DNA of 64,000 nucleotides from Cellulomonas humilata (GCF_013359775.1 NZ_JABMCI010000071.1:186001-250000), one strand, 5' to 3'. Shown: positions 15,756 through 23,891, numbered from the stretch's first letter. Numbers and translations: made by a program. The notes: generated by a model from the letters alone, not told the origin.

Positions 15756-15839
15756 CCTGGGGCTACTCCTGCCACCGCGCGCCGGGGCCGGACCCGTCCT
15801 ACGCTCGCCTCTCGCACACGCCGCGACGAGGAGGTCGAG

Positions 15840-15980
15840 ATGAGCAGCGACGACAGGATCGTCCACGACACCGGTGACGACAGCCCGGTGATCCACGAGG
15901 TGGAGGTGGAGGTCGAGGAGACCGACGCCGAGAAGATCAAGGCCGACGGCATCGACGAGGAGAACGCCGAGCGCAGCTAG
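15840..15980 (+). CDS. Small acidic hypothetical protein (46 aa)
   Basis: This very short gene starts at ATG 15840 with GAGGAGG just upstream and ends at TAG 15978. It is strongly acidic (EVEVEVEETDAEKIKADGIDEENAE), with no Cys and no membrane segment. A hairpin follows 12 bases after the stop, so it looks like a real, separately ended gene. No family recognised. Confidence 0.6.
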   Translation: MSSDDRIVHDTGDDSPVIHEVEVEVEETDAEKIKADGIDEENAERS

Positions 15981-15991
15981 GCCTTCACGAG

Positions 15992-16025
15992 CGAGGCGTC
16001 GCGCCCTGAGGGGCTCGGCGCCTCG
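15992..16025 (+). terminator. Two-part stem-loop terminator candidate
   Basis: Outer arms CGAGGCG (15992-15998) and CGCCTCG (16019-16025) enclose an inner GCCC/GGGC stem. The structure starts 12 bases after the stop of the small acidic protein gene and 48 bases before the methyltransferase start. No T-run is present. Confidence 0.45.
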
Positions 16026-16072
16026 TTCGCGCCCGGTGGTGGGCGTGCCCCCGGGGCTGGCACGCTGGATCC

Positions 16073-16888
16073 ATGGCGACCCCGGACGGCATCGTCGGCG
16101 TCTTCGACCGCGCCGCCGACTCGTACGAGTCCGTCGGCGTGCCGTGGGCGGGACCGATCGCGGCCCGGCTGGTCGCCGAGCTCGACCCGCGGCCCGGTGA
16201 ACGGGTGCTCGACGTCGGCTGCGGCCGCGGGGCGGCTCTCGGACCCCTGGCCGACGGGGTCGGACCGAGCGGGTTCGCCCTCGGCATCGACCTCGCCCCG
16301 CGGATGGTCGAGCTCGCCGCCCGCGACCTCGCGCACCTCGCGCAGGTCGACGTGCGGATCGGCGACGCCGGGTCGCCGGACCTCCCCCGTTCGTCGTTCG
16401 ACGTCGTCGCGGCGAGCCTGGTCATCTTCTTCCTGCCCGACCCGGCCGCCGCACTCGGGTCGTGGGCGGAGCTCCTGGTGAGTGGTGGACGGCTGGGCGT
16501 GACGACGCTCGGCGAGAAGGACCCCGGATGGACCGCGGTCGACCGGCTCTTCGAGCCGCACCTGCCGGCCGAGCTGGTCGCGGCACGCGCCCGTGGGCTG
16601 CGCGGCCCGTACTCCTCCGACGCCGGCATGGAACGGCTGCTCTCCACGGCGGGCCTGGCACAGGTCCGCACCGTCCCGGACCAGGTCAGCGCGGTCTTCC
16701 ACGACCCCGAGCAGTTCCTGGCGTTCTCGTGGTCGCACGGCCAGCGGTCGATGTGGGAGGCCGTACCGCAGGGCGACCACGCGCGGCTGCGCGAGGAGGT
16801 GCTCGCCGAGATCGACCGGCAGCGCGACGCGGCCGGCACCGTGACGTTCGTGCAGGAGGTGCGGCACACGCTGGGCGTCCGGCCGTAA
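16073..16888 (+). CDS. Class I SAM-dependent methyltransferase
   Basis: This 271-residue protein has SAM-binding motif I as VLDVGCGRG at residues 45-53, the acidic motif II LGIDLAPRMVELA, and the motif IV/post-I region DVVAASLVIFFLPDP. The fold is the UbiE/COQ5-like methyltransferase 11 type, acting on a small molecule in the cytosol. The start at ATG 16073 is clear although no strong Shine-Dalgarno is seen. It has no obvious partner; the next gene, a protease, follows 60 bases later on the same strand. Substrate unknown. Confidence 0.85.
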   Translation: MATPDGIVGVFDRAADSYESVGVPWAGPIAARLVAELDPRPGERVLDVGCGRGAALGPLADGVGPSGFALGIDLAPRMVELAARDLAHLAQVDVRIGDAGSPDLPRSSFDVVAASLVIFFLPDPAAALGSWAELLVSGGRLGVTTLGEKDPGWTAVDRLFEPHLPAELVAARARGLRGPYSSDAGMERLLSTAGLAQVRTVPDQVSAVFHDPEQFLAFSWSHGQRSMWEAVPQGDHARLREEVLAEIDRQRDAAGTVTFVQEVRHTLGVRP

Positions 16889-16949
16889 GGCGCGTACGCC
16901 CGCAGTGAACCGCGGGACTATCGCGACCGTCCCCGTCGCTGTAGCGGGG

Positions 16950-17870
16950 ATGGACGAGGAGCCCCTGGACGCGTACTCCCGCACGGTCGTCACCGTCGCG
17001 GAGACGGTGCTGCCGAGCGTCGCCAGCCTGAGCGTGCGCACCGCGCGCGGCACGGGTGCCGGGAGCGCCAGCGTGATCACCACCGACGGGTACCTGCTCA
17101 CGAGTGCCCACGTCGTCGCGGGCGCCACGGGTGCCGAGGCGGCGTTCACCGACGGGACCACCGTGCGTGCCGACGTCGTCGGGCGCGATCCGCTGTCCGA
17201 CCTCGCGGTGCTGCTGACCCGCGGGGACGTGCCGGCACCCGTCGTCCTGGGCGACGCGGCGACCCTGCGGGTGGGTCAGCTGGTGATCGCGCTGGGCAAC
17301 CCGCTCGGGCTGGCCGGGAGCGTCACCGCCGGGATCGTGTCTGCCCTGGGCCGGTCGCTGCCGACGGCGGCCGGCCGGGTGGTCGACGAGGTGGTGCAGA
17401 CCGACGCGGCGCTCAACCCCGGCAACAGCGGCGGCGTGCTCGCCGACAGCCGCGGGCGCATGGTCGGCGTGAACACCGCGCTGGCGGGGATCGGCGTGGG
17501 CCTGGCGGTGCCCATCAACGCCACGACGCGGGAGATCATCACGACCCTGATGACCCACGGCCGGGTGCGTCGCGCGTGGCTGGGCATCGCCGGCACCCAG
17601 GTGCCGCTGCCGCCGCACCTCGTCGAGCGGCTCGGTTCACCGACCGGGCTCCAGATCTCCGGTGTCTCCCCCGGCAGCCCCGCGTCCCAGGCCGACCTGC
17701 ACCGGGGCGACATCGTGGTCGAGCTCGACGGCAGCCGCGTGGTGACGGCCACCGCCGTGCAGAAGCTCATGGTCGAGGACGCGATCGACCGGCGCATCGA
17801 GGTCACGGTGTGGCGCAACGGCGCCCTGGTCGACGTGCTGGTCTTCCCGCGCGAGCTCGCGCTGCCCTGA
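16950..17870 (+). CDS. HtrA/DegP-like trypsin-type serine protease with PDZ domain
   Basis: This 306-residue S1C-type protease has a complete triad: His54 (LTSAHVV), Asp84 (DPLSDLAVL) and Ser160 (LNPGNSGG). A C-terminal PDZ domain follows (LQISGVSPGSPASQADLHRGD) at about residues 225-295. There is no signal peptide or membrane segment, which is uncommon for HtrA-type quality-control proteases and suggests a cytosolic form. ATG at 16950 is taken as start. An in-frame GTG at 16905 would add 15 residues but has a poor ribosome site. Family members degrade misfolded proteins. Confidence 0.85.
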   Translation: MDEEPLDAYSRTVVTVAETVLPSVASLSVRTARGTGAGSASVITTDGYLLTSAHVVAGATGAEAAFTDGTTVRADVVGRDPLSDLAVLLTRGDVPAPVVLGDAATLRVGQLVIALGNPLGLAGSVTAGIVSALGRSLPTAAGRVVDEVVQTDAALNPGNSGGVLADSRGRMVGVNTALAGIGVGLAVPINATTREIITTLMTHGRVRRAWLGIAGTQVPLPPHLVERLGSPTGLQISGVSPGSPASQADLHRGDIVVELDGSRVVTATAVQKLMVEDAIDRRIEVTVWRNGALVDVLVFPRELALP

Positions 17871-17894
17871 CCAGGCCGTCCGGTGCCGCACAAT
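17867..17894 (+). promoter_or_regulatory. Possible promoter giving a leaderless YibE/F transcript
   Basis: CTGACC (17867-17872), a 16-base spacer and CACAAT (17889-17894) are followed seven bases later by the GTG start at 17902. No ribosome-binding site is visible before that GTG, so a leaderless mRNA, common in actinobacteria, is plausible. Both boxes match consensus at four of six positions. Confidence 0.35.
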
Positions 17895-17901
17895 CGTCGG
17901 C

Positions 17902-19146
17902 GTGAGCGCACCTGAGCACCGGCGTCCCCGTGTCCGACCTCGCGCCACCCGCGCTCTCGCCCTGACTCTCGGGCCGCTGCTCCTGGCCGCGGTCGTCGGC
18001 ATGGCGCTCACGTGGCCGCACGACACCGAACCCACCGGTCAGCGGGCAGGGCTCGTGGACGTGGACGTCGAGCACGTGACCGCCCAGGTCACCGGCACGC
18101 GCACCGAGCAGTGCGAGTCCACCGTCGAGGACCGCCTGCCCGACGGTTCGCAGCCGGATCGGGTGGAGTGCCTGCGCGTGCTCGCCACGGTGGTCTCCGG
18201 GGCGCAGTCCGGGACGGACATCGAGGGGTGGGCCACCTCGACCATCACCGCCGACGACGTGCCGGACGGGACGCGGATCGTCGTCCAGCACTACCCCGCC
18301 GCCGATGGCGCCCCGGAGGCGTGGGCCTGGTCGGACTTCGCGCGCGGCGTGCCGCTGGCCACGCTCGCCCTCGCGTTCGTCCTGGTCACCGCGCTGGTGG
18401 CGGGGTGGCGCGGGCTGCGCGCGATCGCGGGCCTGGTCATCGCCTTCGTCGTGCTCTGGCAGTACGTCCTGCCCGGGCTCATCGCCGGCGAGGACGCCGT
18501 GGTCCTCGCCCTCAGTGCGTCCGCCGTGATCATGGCGATCGTGCTCTACCTCGCCCACGGGTTCTCGCTGCGCACCAGCACCGCGCTGCTGGGCACTCTC
18601 ACGGGGCTGGTCCTCGTCGGTGCGCTCGGGGCGCTGGGCGCGCACGCGGCGCACCTGTCGGGCGCAACCTCCGAGGAGGACTTCCGGCTGGCGGCCCTGC
18701 TCGGTGACAACGGCGCCTCCGCCCTGCGCGGGGTGTTCCTCTGCGGCGTTGTCCTGGCCGGCCTCGGCGTGCTCAACGACGTCACGATCACTCAGGCGTC
18801 GGCGGTCTGGGAGCTGCGCGCCGCCGACCCCGGGGCGAGCTGGCGAGGTCTGTTCACCGGGGGGATGCGGATCGGGAGGGACCACATCGCCTCGACGATC
18901 TACACCATCGCGTTCGCCTATGCGGGGGCGTCGCTGCCGGTGCTGCTCCTGCTGCAGATCTACGGCCTGCCGCTGGCCCAGACGCTCACCGGCGGGGAGT
19001 TCGCGCAGGAGATCGTGCGGACCCTGGCCGGCGCGATGGGACTGATCCTCGCGATCCCGTTCACCACCGCGATCGCCGCGCGCGTCGCCCTCGCGCAACC
19101 GGCCGACACCCTGCGCCCGGCGACCGGCCACAGCCACGTCCACTGA
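17902..19146 (+). CDS. YibE/F family membrane protein
   Basis: This 414-residue multi-pass protein has one N-terminal membrane segment (LALTLGPLLLAAVVGMAL), an extracytoplasmic domain of about 110 residues with a Cys pair (EQCESTVED and VECLRV), then around seven hydrophobic segments. The DVTITQASAVWEL block and IGRDHIASTIYTIAFAYAGASLP are typical of YibE/F proteins. The C-terminus ends in a His-rich tail (GHSHVH). The family's transport substrate is not established. GTG at 17902 is the start. Confidence 0.85.
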   Translation: MSAPEHRRPRVRPRATRALALTLGPLLLAAVVGMALTWPHDTEPTGQRAGLVDVDVEHVTAQVTGTRTEQCESTVEDRLPDGSQPDRVECLRVLATVVSGAQSGTDIEGWATSTITADDVPDGTRIVVQHYPAADGAPEAWAWSDFARGVPLATLALAFVLVTALVAGWRGLRAIAGLVIAFVVLWQYVLPGLIAGEDAVVLALSASAVIMAIVLYLAHGFSLRTSTALLGTLTGLVLVGALGALGAHAAHLSGATSEEDFRLAALLGDNGASALRGVFLCGVVLAGLGVLNDVTITQASAVWELRAADPGASWRGLFTGGMRIGRDHIASTIYTIAFAYAGASLPVLLLLQIYGLPLAQTLTGGEFAQEIVRTLAGAMGLILAIPFTTAIAARVALAQPADTLRPATGHSHVH

Positions 19147-19151
19147 CCACC

Positions 19152-19179
19152 TGTCACGTCTCGGCGCGCTGTCCGGTCG
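19152..19179 (+). promoter_or_regulatory. ECF41-type promoter upstream of the epimerase-like gene
   Basis: TGTCACGT (19152-19159), 14 bases, CGGTCG (19174-19179), then A. The same boxes with the same spacing recur at 20916-20943. TGTCAC-type -35 boxes are described for ECF41 sigma factors, and a member of that group is encoded at 19979-20911. The predicted start is about 40 bases before the ATG at 19228. Confidence 0.7.
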
Positions 19180-19227
19180 AACGTGCGGCCGGCGGGTCGC
19201 CGGGCACCGACAACGGGAGGTCACGTC

Positions 19228-19968
19228 ATGAAGGTCGTCGTCATCGGAGGGACCGGGCTGATCGGCTCGAAGCTCGTCGCACTGCTCTCCGCCCAGGGCC
19301 ATGAGGCCGTGCCGGCCTCCCCGGGTACCGGCGTGAACACGCTCACCGGCGAGGGCCTGGCCGAGGCGCTGGTCGGCGCCGAGGTCGTCGTCGACGTGTC
19401 GAACTCGCCGTCGTTCGAGCCGGCGGCCGTCCTGGAGTTCTTCGAGACCTCCACGCGGAACCTGCTCGCGGCCGAGGCCGTCGCCGGGGTGCGGCACCAC
19501 GTCGCCCTGTCGGTGGTGGGCACCGAGCGGCTGCCCGACAGCGGGTACTTCCGCGCCAAGATCGCGCAGGAGAAGCTCATCGAGAGCTCCTCGGTGCCGT
19601 ACTCGCTGGTGCACGCCACCCAGTTCTTCGAGTTCGTCGCCGGGATCCTCGACGCCGCGACCGACGGCGCGACCGTCCGTCTGGCGCACGTGCTCATCCA
19701 GCCGATGGCCGCCGACGACGTGGCCGCCGCCCTGCGCGACGTCACCCTGGGCGAGCCGAGGAACGGGCGGGTCGAGGTCGCCGGACCCGAACGCTTCCGT
19801 CTCGACGACCTCGGCCGTCGCGTCCTCACCGCGCGGAGCGACCCGCGCGACGTGGTGACCGACCCCGCGGCGACGTACTTCGGTGCGGTGCTGGAGGAGG
19901 ACACGCTGGTCCCGCTGGGCGCCGCCGTGCTGGGCAGCACGCGGCTCGAGGACTGGATGGCTCGGTGA
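19228..19968 (+). CDS. NAD(P)-binding SDR, epimerase/NmrA-like, ECF41-linked
   Basis: This 246-residue atypical SDR has the Rossmann motif VVIGGTGLIGSKL at residues 4-16. It has no full catalytic Tyr-x-x-x-Lys in standard context, although SGYFRAKIAQEKLIE is close (Tyr-Phe-Arg-Ala-Lys). The layout is like NmrA/epimerase-type proteins of the COE group (carboxymuconolactone decarboxylase, oxidoreductase, epimerase) that accompany ECF41 sigma factors. ATG at 19228 has GGGAGG upstream. The sigma-factor gene follows after 10 bases. Substrate unknown; redox or cell-surface stress roles have been suggested for the group. Confidence 0.88.
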   Translation: MKVVVIGGTGLIGSKLVALLSAQGHEAVPASPGTGVNTLTGEGLAEALVGAEVVVDVSNSPSFEPAAVLEFFETSTRNLLAAEAVAGVRHHVALSVVGTERLPDSGYFRAKIAQEKLIESSSVPYSLVHATQFFEFVAGILDAATDGATVRLAHVLIQPMAADDVAAALRDVTLGEPRNGRVEVAGPERFRLDDLGRRVLTARSDPRDVVTDPAATYFGAVLEEDTLVPLGAAVLGSTRLEDWMAR

Positions 19969-19978
19969 CCCCTAGCCT

Positions 19979-20911
19979 GTGACGGTGGCCAGCGACACCG
20001 CCGACAACACCGCCGCACCCGCCGCAGGGTGGAACGCGAACGTCCCCGACACGGACGTGAGCGCGTTCGAGGACGTGCGCCCGCGGCTGTTCGGCATCGC
20101 CTACCGGATGCTGGGCAGCGTCGCGGAGGCCGAGGACGTGGTGCAGGACGCCTGGCTGCGCTGGCAGGGCACGGACCGCCGCGGGGTGCGCAACCCCGCG
20201 GCGTTCCTCACCACCACGACCACCCGGCTGGCGATCAACGCGACGACCTCGGCGCACGCCCGCCGCGAGACGTACATCGGACCGTGGCTGCCCGAGCCGG
20301 TGGACACCAGCGCGGACCCCGCTCTCGGGGCCGAGCGGGCCGAGGCGCTCGAGACGGCCGTCCTGCTGCTCCTCGAGAAGCTCGGCCCGACCGAGCGCGC
20401 CGCGTACGTGCTGCGCGAGGCCTTCGGGTACTCCTACCGGGAGATCGCCGACGTGCTCGACGTCTCGGAGGCGAACGCGCGGCAGATCGCCCGGCGCGCG
20501 CGCGAGCACCTGGACTCCGAGCGGTCCGCGCCCGCCTCGCCGGCCCAGCAGCGCCGGCTCCTCGAGTCGTTCGTGGCGGCCGCGCGGGTCGGGGACCTCG
20601 ACGGGCTCGAGCGCCTGCTCGTCGACGACGTCGTGGTCCGCCCCGACGGCGGTGGGGAGGTGCACGCCTCGCGCGTCGAGCTGGTCGGCACCGCACGCAC
20701 GGTGACGTTCCTCGACAACATCCTGCGCAAGTACTGGCAGGACTCCACCCTGCGGATCGTCGAGGCCAACGGCGGCACCGCGCTGCTGGTGACGGCGGCC
20801 GACGGGAGCCCGCAGGCGATCGTCACGCTCGCCGGCTCCGCGCGCGGGATCGAGCGGGTGTTCATCCAGGTCAGCCCCAGCAAGATGCGGCGGTTCGCGC
20901 CGGCGGCCTGA
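19979..20911 (+). CDS. ECF41-family RNA polymerase sigma factor with SnoaL-like C-terminal domain
   Basis: This 310-residue sigma factor has region 2 at about residues 28-90 (FGIAYRMLGSVAEAEDVVQDAWLRW), region 4 at about 120-180 (YSYREIADVLDVSEANARQIARRAREHL) and a SnoaL-like tail of about 110 residues. ECF41 hallmarks are present: WLPEP at 103-107, DGGGE at 223-227 (usually DGGGK), and a C-terminal PSKMRRF where others have NPDKL-type sequence. In this group the tail, not a separate anti-sigma factor, controls activity. GTG at 19979 is used; GTG at 19985 is an alternative. It should transcribe the two flanking oxidoreductase genes from the boxes at 19152 and 20916. Confidence 0.92.
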   Translation: MTVASDTADNTAAPAAGWNANVPDTDVSAFEDVRPRLFGIAYRMLGSVAEAEDVVQDAWLRWQGTDRRGVRNPAAFLTTTTTRLAINATTSAHARRETYIGPWLPEPVDTSADPALGAERAEALETAVLLLLEKLGPTERAAYVLREAFGYSYREIADVLDVSEANARQIARRAREHLDSERSAPASPAQQRRLLESFVAAARVGDLDGLERLLVDDVVVRPDGGGEVHASRVELVGTARTVTFLDNILRKYWQDSTLRIVEANGGTALLVTAADGSPQAIVTLAGSARGIERVFIQVSPSKMRRFAPAA

Positions 20912-20915
20912 CCTC

Positions 20916-20943
20916 TGTCACGTTCCGGCACGCTGCGCGGTCG
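20916..20943 (+). promoter_or_regulatory. ECF41-type promoter upstream of the NDH-like gene
   Basis: TGTCACGT (20916-20923), 14 bases, CGGTCG (20938-20943), then A; the boxes are identical to those at 19152-19179. The -10 box ends seven bases before the GTG at 20951, so the transcript may start at or very near that codon and be leaderless. Confidence 0.7.
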
Positions 20944-20950
20944 AGAAGGT

Positions 20951-22282
20951 GTGACACACATGCAGAGGATCGTGATCGTCGGCGGTGGCTACGCGGGCTT
21001 CTACGCCGCCTGGAACCTGGAGAAGAAGCTGCGCCCGGACGAGGCGGAGATCACCGTCATCGACCCGCGCCCGTACATGACGTACCAGCCGTTCCTGCCC
21101 GAGGTGATGGCGGGGTCGGTCGAGGCCCGGCACGCCGCCGTCTCGCTGCGCAGGCACCTGCGCCGCTCCAAGGTGGTCGCCGGCCAGGTGACCCGGGTGG
21201 AGCACGCGCGGCGCACGCTGCGGTTCCGTCCCGCCGACGGGGACGACGTCGAGCTGGGCTACGACGTCATCGTGATCACCGCCGGCGCGGTCACGCGCAA
21301 GTTCCCCGTGCCGGGGATCGCCGAGCAGGCCATCGGCATGAAGCACGTCGAGGAGGCCGTGGCCATCCGCGACAAGCTGCTCACCGCCTTCGACCGCGCC
21401 TCCGTCCTGCCGCCCGGACCGGAGCGGCAGCGGCTGTTGACCGTGACGTTCGTCGGCGGCGGCTTCTCGGGCGTGGAGGGGTTCGGCGAGCTGTTGTCGC
21501 TGGCCACAGCCCTGCTCGACTCCTACCCGGAGCTCACGCTCGCCGACCTCAGCTTCCACCTGGTCGAGGCCGCGGGACGGATCCTGCCCGAGGTCACCGA
21601 CGGCCCCGGACGCTGGGTGGTGCGCTCGCTCGAGGAGCGCGGCGCCCACGTGCACCTGAACACCCAGCTGGTCTCGGCCGTCGACGGGCACGTGGTGCTC
21701 TCCACCGGCCAGGAGTTCGACTCCGAGCTCATCGTGTGGAGCGCGGGCAACGCCGCCAACCCCGTGGTGGCCCAGCACACCGACCTCCCCGTCGACGAGC
21801 GCGGCTTCCTGCGCGTGCGGGCGGACCTCCGGATCGGCACCGAGGCCGCGGCCGTCCCGGACGCGTGGGCCGCCGGGGACGACGCCGCGGTGCCGGACGT
21901 CGCCGTCGGGACCCCCGGCGCGCGCACCGTCCCGAACGCGCAGCACGCGGTGCGCCAGGGCAAGCACCTCGCCGCGAACATCACCGCCGTCCTGCGCGGG
22001 AGGGAACCGAAGGACTACGTGCACCAGAGCCTCGGGGTGGTCGCGACGCTCGGGCTCGGTCGCGGGGTGTTCCAGTACCGCCGGATCGTGATCACGGGCT
22101 TCCCGGCCTGGCTCCTGCACCGGGGCTATCACGTGCTCGCCGTCCCGACGTGGGAGCGCAAGGTTCGCGTGCTGGCGGTCTGGGTGGCCTCGTTCGTCTT
22201 CGGTCGGGACATCGTCTCGCTGGCGAGCGTCCAACGACCGCGCGAGGCGTTCGTCACCGGCGGGGTGCCACGCCCGCGCTAG
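20951..22282 (+). CDS. NAD(P)/FAD-dependent oxidoreductase, NDH-2-like
   Basis: This 443-residue two-dinucleotide-binding flavoprotein has an FAD motif VGGGYAGFYAAW at about residues 10-21, a central NAD(P)H motif VTFVGGGFSGVEG, and the late FAD-contact segment PDAWAAGDDAAVPD. A C-terminal hydrophobic/amphipathic stretch (VLAVWVASFVFGRDIV) could dock it on the membrane as in type II NADH dehydrogenases. It is controlled by the ECF41 promoter just upstream. GTG 20951 fits a leaderless start; ATG 20960 with GAGAAGG upstream is the alternative. Confidence 0.9.
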   Translation: MTHMQRIVIVGGGYAGFYAAWNLEKKLRPDEAEITVIDPRPYMTYQPFLPEVMAGSVEARHAAVSLRRHLRRSKVVAGQVTRVEHARRTLRFRPADGDDVELGYDVIVITAGAVTRKFPVPGIAEQAIGMKHVEEAVAIRDKLLTAFDRASVLPPGPERQRLLTVTFVGGGFSGVEGFGELLSLATALLDSYPELTLADLSFHLVEAAGRILPEVTDGPGRWVVRSLEERGAHVHLNTQLVSAVDGHVVLSTGQEFDSELIVWSAGNAANPVVAQHTDLPVDERGFLRVRADLRIGTEAAAVPDAWAAGDDAAVPDVAVGTPGARTVPNAQHAVRQGKHLAANITAVLRGREPKDYVHQSLGVVATLGLGRGVFQYRRIVITGFPAWLLHRGYHVLAVPTWERKVRVLAVWVASFVFGRDIVSLASVQRPREAFVTGGVPRPR

Positions 22283-22288
22283 CCGACG

Positions 22289-22663
22289 TCACGCCAGCGT
22301 GGCGACGACGACGGCCAGCGCCGGGACGCCCTCGCCGAGCGAGCTGAGCCAGAGCCGGCGCTCGGAGACGTACAGGACCACGGCGAGCAGCACGTGGCTG
22401 GCGCAGACGACGAGCACCAGCGCTCGGCCGACCGCGGGGTCACCGACGTGCAGGAGCAGGAGCCCGAGCAGGCCGGCCAGTCCGAAGCACAGGTTGTAGA
22501 AGCCGACGTTGATCGCCCACATGCGCACCGCCGGGACGTCCTGCGGCTCGATGAGGAAGATCGGGTAGAGGGACGGGCGGTCGTGGAAGAAGGTCTCCAG
22601 GACCCACATGACGACGAGCACCAGCGAGACCAGCAGGGCGACGACCTGAGCGAACGCGTTCAT
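22289..22663 (-). CDS. DUF1304 family membrane protein
   Basis: This 124-residue membrane protein has about four hydrophobic segments. The ETFFHDRPSLYPIF loop, the AVRMWAINVGFYNLCFGLAGL segment and the YVSERRLWLSSLGEGVPALA tail match DUF1304 proteins. ATG at 22663 has GAGGAG shortly upstream, and the gene is 11 bases downstream of the mycothiol-type enzyme gene, so the two are likely co-transcribed. Function unknown. Confidence 0.85.
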   Translation of the reverse strand: MNAFAQVVALLVSLVLVVMWVLETFFHDRPSLYPIFLIEPQDVPAVRMWAINVGFYNLCFGLAGLLGLLLLHVGDPAVGRALVLVVCASHVLLAVVLYVSERRLWLSSLGEGVPALAVVVATLA

Positions 22664-22674
22664 GAGCGGACTCC

Positions 22675-23301
22675 TCAGCGGAGGGCGAGCTGCGGGACCG
22701 GGGTCCCGGGGAGCCGCCGGACAGCGGCGGTGCGACCGGTGAGGAGCAGGAGGAGCGCCTGGATGGGCCCCTCCACCGGCTGCCCCTCGCCTGCCGACCA
22801 GTCGACGTCGGTGGCGACGAGCCGGTGCCCCGCGAGGCGCCGGCGGGCGTGGAACGGGAACGACCGGCGCCACACGAGCGTCGCGGCCGCAGCGGCCGCC
22901 TCCGGCGGCATGGGGTGCGCACGACCCAGCGGGACGACGATGTCCTGGGTGTGGACGAGGACGTCGAGCAGCGGGTCGACGTAGGTGGTGCCGACGGGGT
23001 GCCGGCGGGACCCGGTGAACCTGCGGTAGTCCTCGACGATCTGCGCCGTCGGGCGGTGGGACCAGCGCCTGGCCTCGGCGTCGATGGCACGGTCGAAGTC
23101 GCCCCGCGCTCGGACGAGCGACCGCAGGACGTCCGCCGGGGTCGCCTGCGGCGACGAGATCACGTGCGCGGCGACGTCGCGGACCGTCCAGCCCGCGCAG
23201 AGTGACGGCGTCGCCCACGCGGCGTCGTCGAGCGTGCCCAGCAGCGACCCCAGCGCGGCGCGCTCGGAGCCGACGGTGCGCCACACCTCGTCCCGGTCCA
23301 T
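22675..23301 (-). CDS. Maleylpyruvate isomerase family mycothiol-dependent enzyme
   Basis: This 208-residue DinB/MDMPI-type four-helix protein includes LCAGWTVRDVAAHVISSP at about residues 34-52, whose His is a usual metal ligand, and VDPLLDVLVHTQDIVVPLGR further on, with the second His. Members use mycothiol, the low-molecular-weight thiol of actinobacteria. ATG at 23301 has GGAGGCG upstream. It faces a MarR gene across a 70-base spacer that holds a promoter and a palindrome, so MarR control is likely. Confidence 0.85.
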   Translation of the reverse strand: MDRDEVWRTVGSERAALGSLLGTLDDAAWATPSLCAGWTVRDVAAHVISSPQATPADVLRSLVRARGDFDRAIDAEARRWSHRPTAQIVEDYRRFTGSRRHPVGTTYVDPLLDVLVHTQDIVVPLGRAHPMPPEAAAAAATLVWRRSFPFHARRRLAGHRLVATDVDWSAGEGQPVEGPIQALLLLLTGRTAAVRRLPGTPVPQLALR

Positions 23302-23315
23302 CCCGCGCCTCCGTT

Positions 23316-23326
23316 AGTACGGTACT
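23316..23326. promoter_or_regulatory. Palindrome between the mycothiol-enzyme and MarR genes
   Basis: AGTAC-G-GTACT is a perfect 11-base palindrome. It falls at the predicted start point of the minus-strand promoter at 23333-23362. A second, looser repeat CTCTG-N11-CAGAG lies at 23325-23345. Either could be the site of the MarR protein encoded at 23372. Confidence 0.45.
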
Positions 23327-23332
23327 CTGACG

Positions 23333-23362
23333 AGATTAGACAGAGAGACTGACCATCGTCAA
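23333..23362 (-). promoter_or_regulatory. Promoter of the mycothiol-enzyme/DUF1304 pair
   Basis: On the minus strand TTGACG (23362-23357), an 18-base spacer and TAATCT (23338-23333) form a reasonable sigma-A promoter. Its -35 box overlaps the region just before the ribosome-binding site of the divergent marR gene. Confidence 0.45.
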
Positions 23363-23371
23363 GGAGTCCCC

Positions 23372-23806
23372 GTGCCGTCTGGGCCCACCGTCGGTCTGCT
23401 GCTCTTCCTCCCCTACCGGGCCATGGAGGCGCGGGTGCTCGCTGCCCTCGCCGAGGCCGGCTTCGACGACGTCACGCTCGCGCAGGCCAGGGTGTTCCAG
23501 CGGATCGGGCCGGACGGCACGCGCCTGACCGACCTGGCCGAGCAGGCCCAGGTGACCAAGCAGACCGCCGGCTTCCTGGTCGACCAGCTCGAGCGCGCCG
23601 GGTACGTCCGACGAGGCCCCGACCCCGCGGACGGGCGGGCGCGGCTGGTCCGGATCACGTCGCGCGGATCCGCGGCGCAGGCGGCCGCAGCGGAGGTCGT
23701 CGCCGAGGTCGAGGCCGAGTGGGAGAGGCACCTCGGCTCGCGGCGCATGGGCGCCCTGCGCGAGACCCTCCTCCGGCTCCGGGAGATCACGGACCCGTAC
23801 GCCTGA
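23372..23806 (+). CDS. MarR-family winged-helix transcriptional regulator
   Basis: This 144-residue dimeric regulator has a recognition-helix region LTDLAEQAQVTKQTAGFLVDQLERAGYV at residues 51-78 and the wing with RRGPDPADGRARLVRIT. A long C-terminal helix (AEVVAEVEAEWERHLG) is suited to dimerisation. GTG at 23372 has AAGGAG seven bases upstream. It is divergent from the maleylpyruvate-isomerase-type gene and probably represses it until a small ligand binds. The N-terminal FLPYRAMEARVLAALAEAGF segment is typical of this actinobacterial subgroup. Confidence 0.9.
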   Translation: MPSGPTVGLLLFLPYRAMEARVLAALAEAGFDDVTLAQARVFQRIGPDGTRLTDLAEQAQVTKQTAGFLVDQLERAGYVRRGPDPADGRARLVRITSRGSAAQAAAAEVVAEVEAEWERHLGSRRMGALRETLLRLREITDPYA

Positions 23807-23891
23807 CGTCCCACTTTCGCTCGGACGCCGCGCGCGGTAGGAACGAGGTGTCCCGCCACGACGGCGTGCGGGCATCGACGAGGACGGTCCG

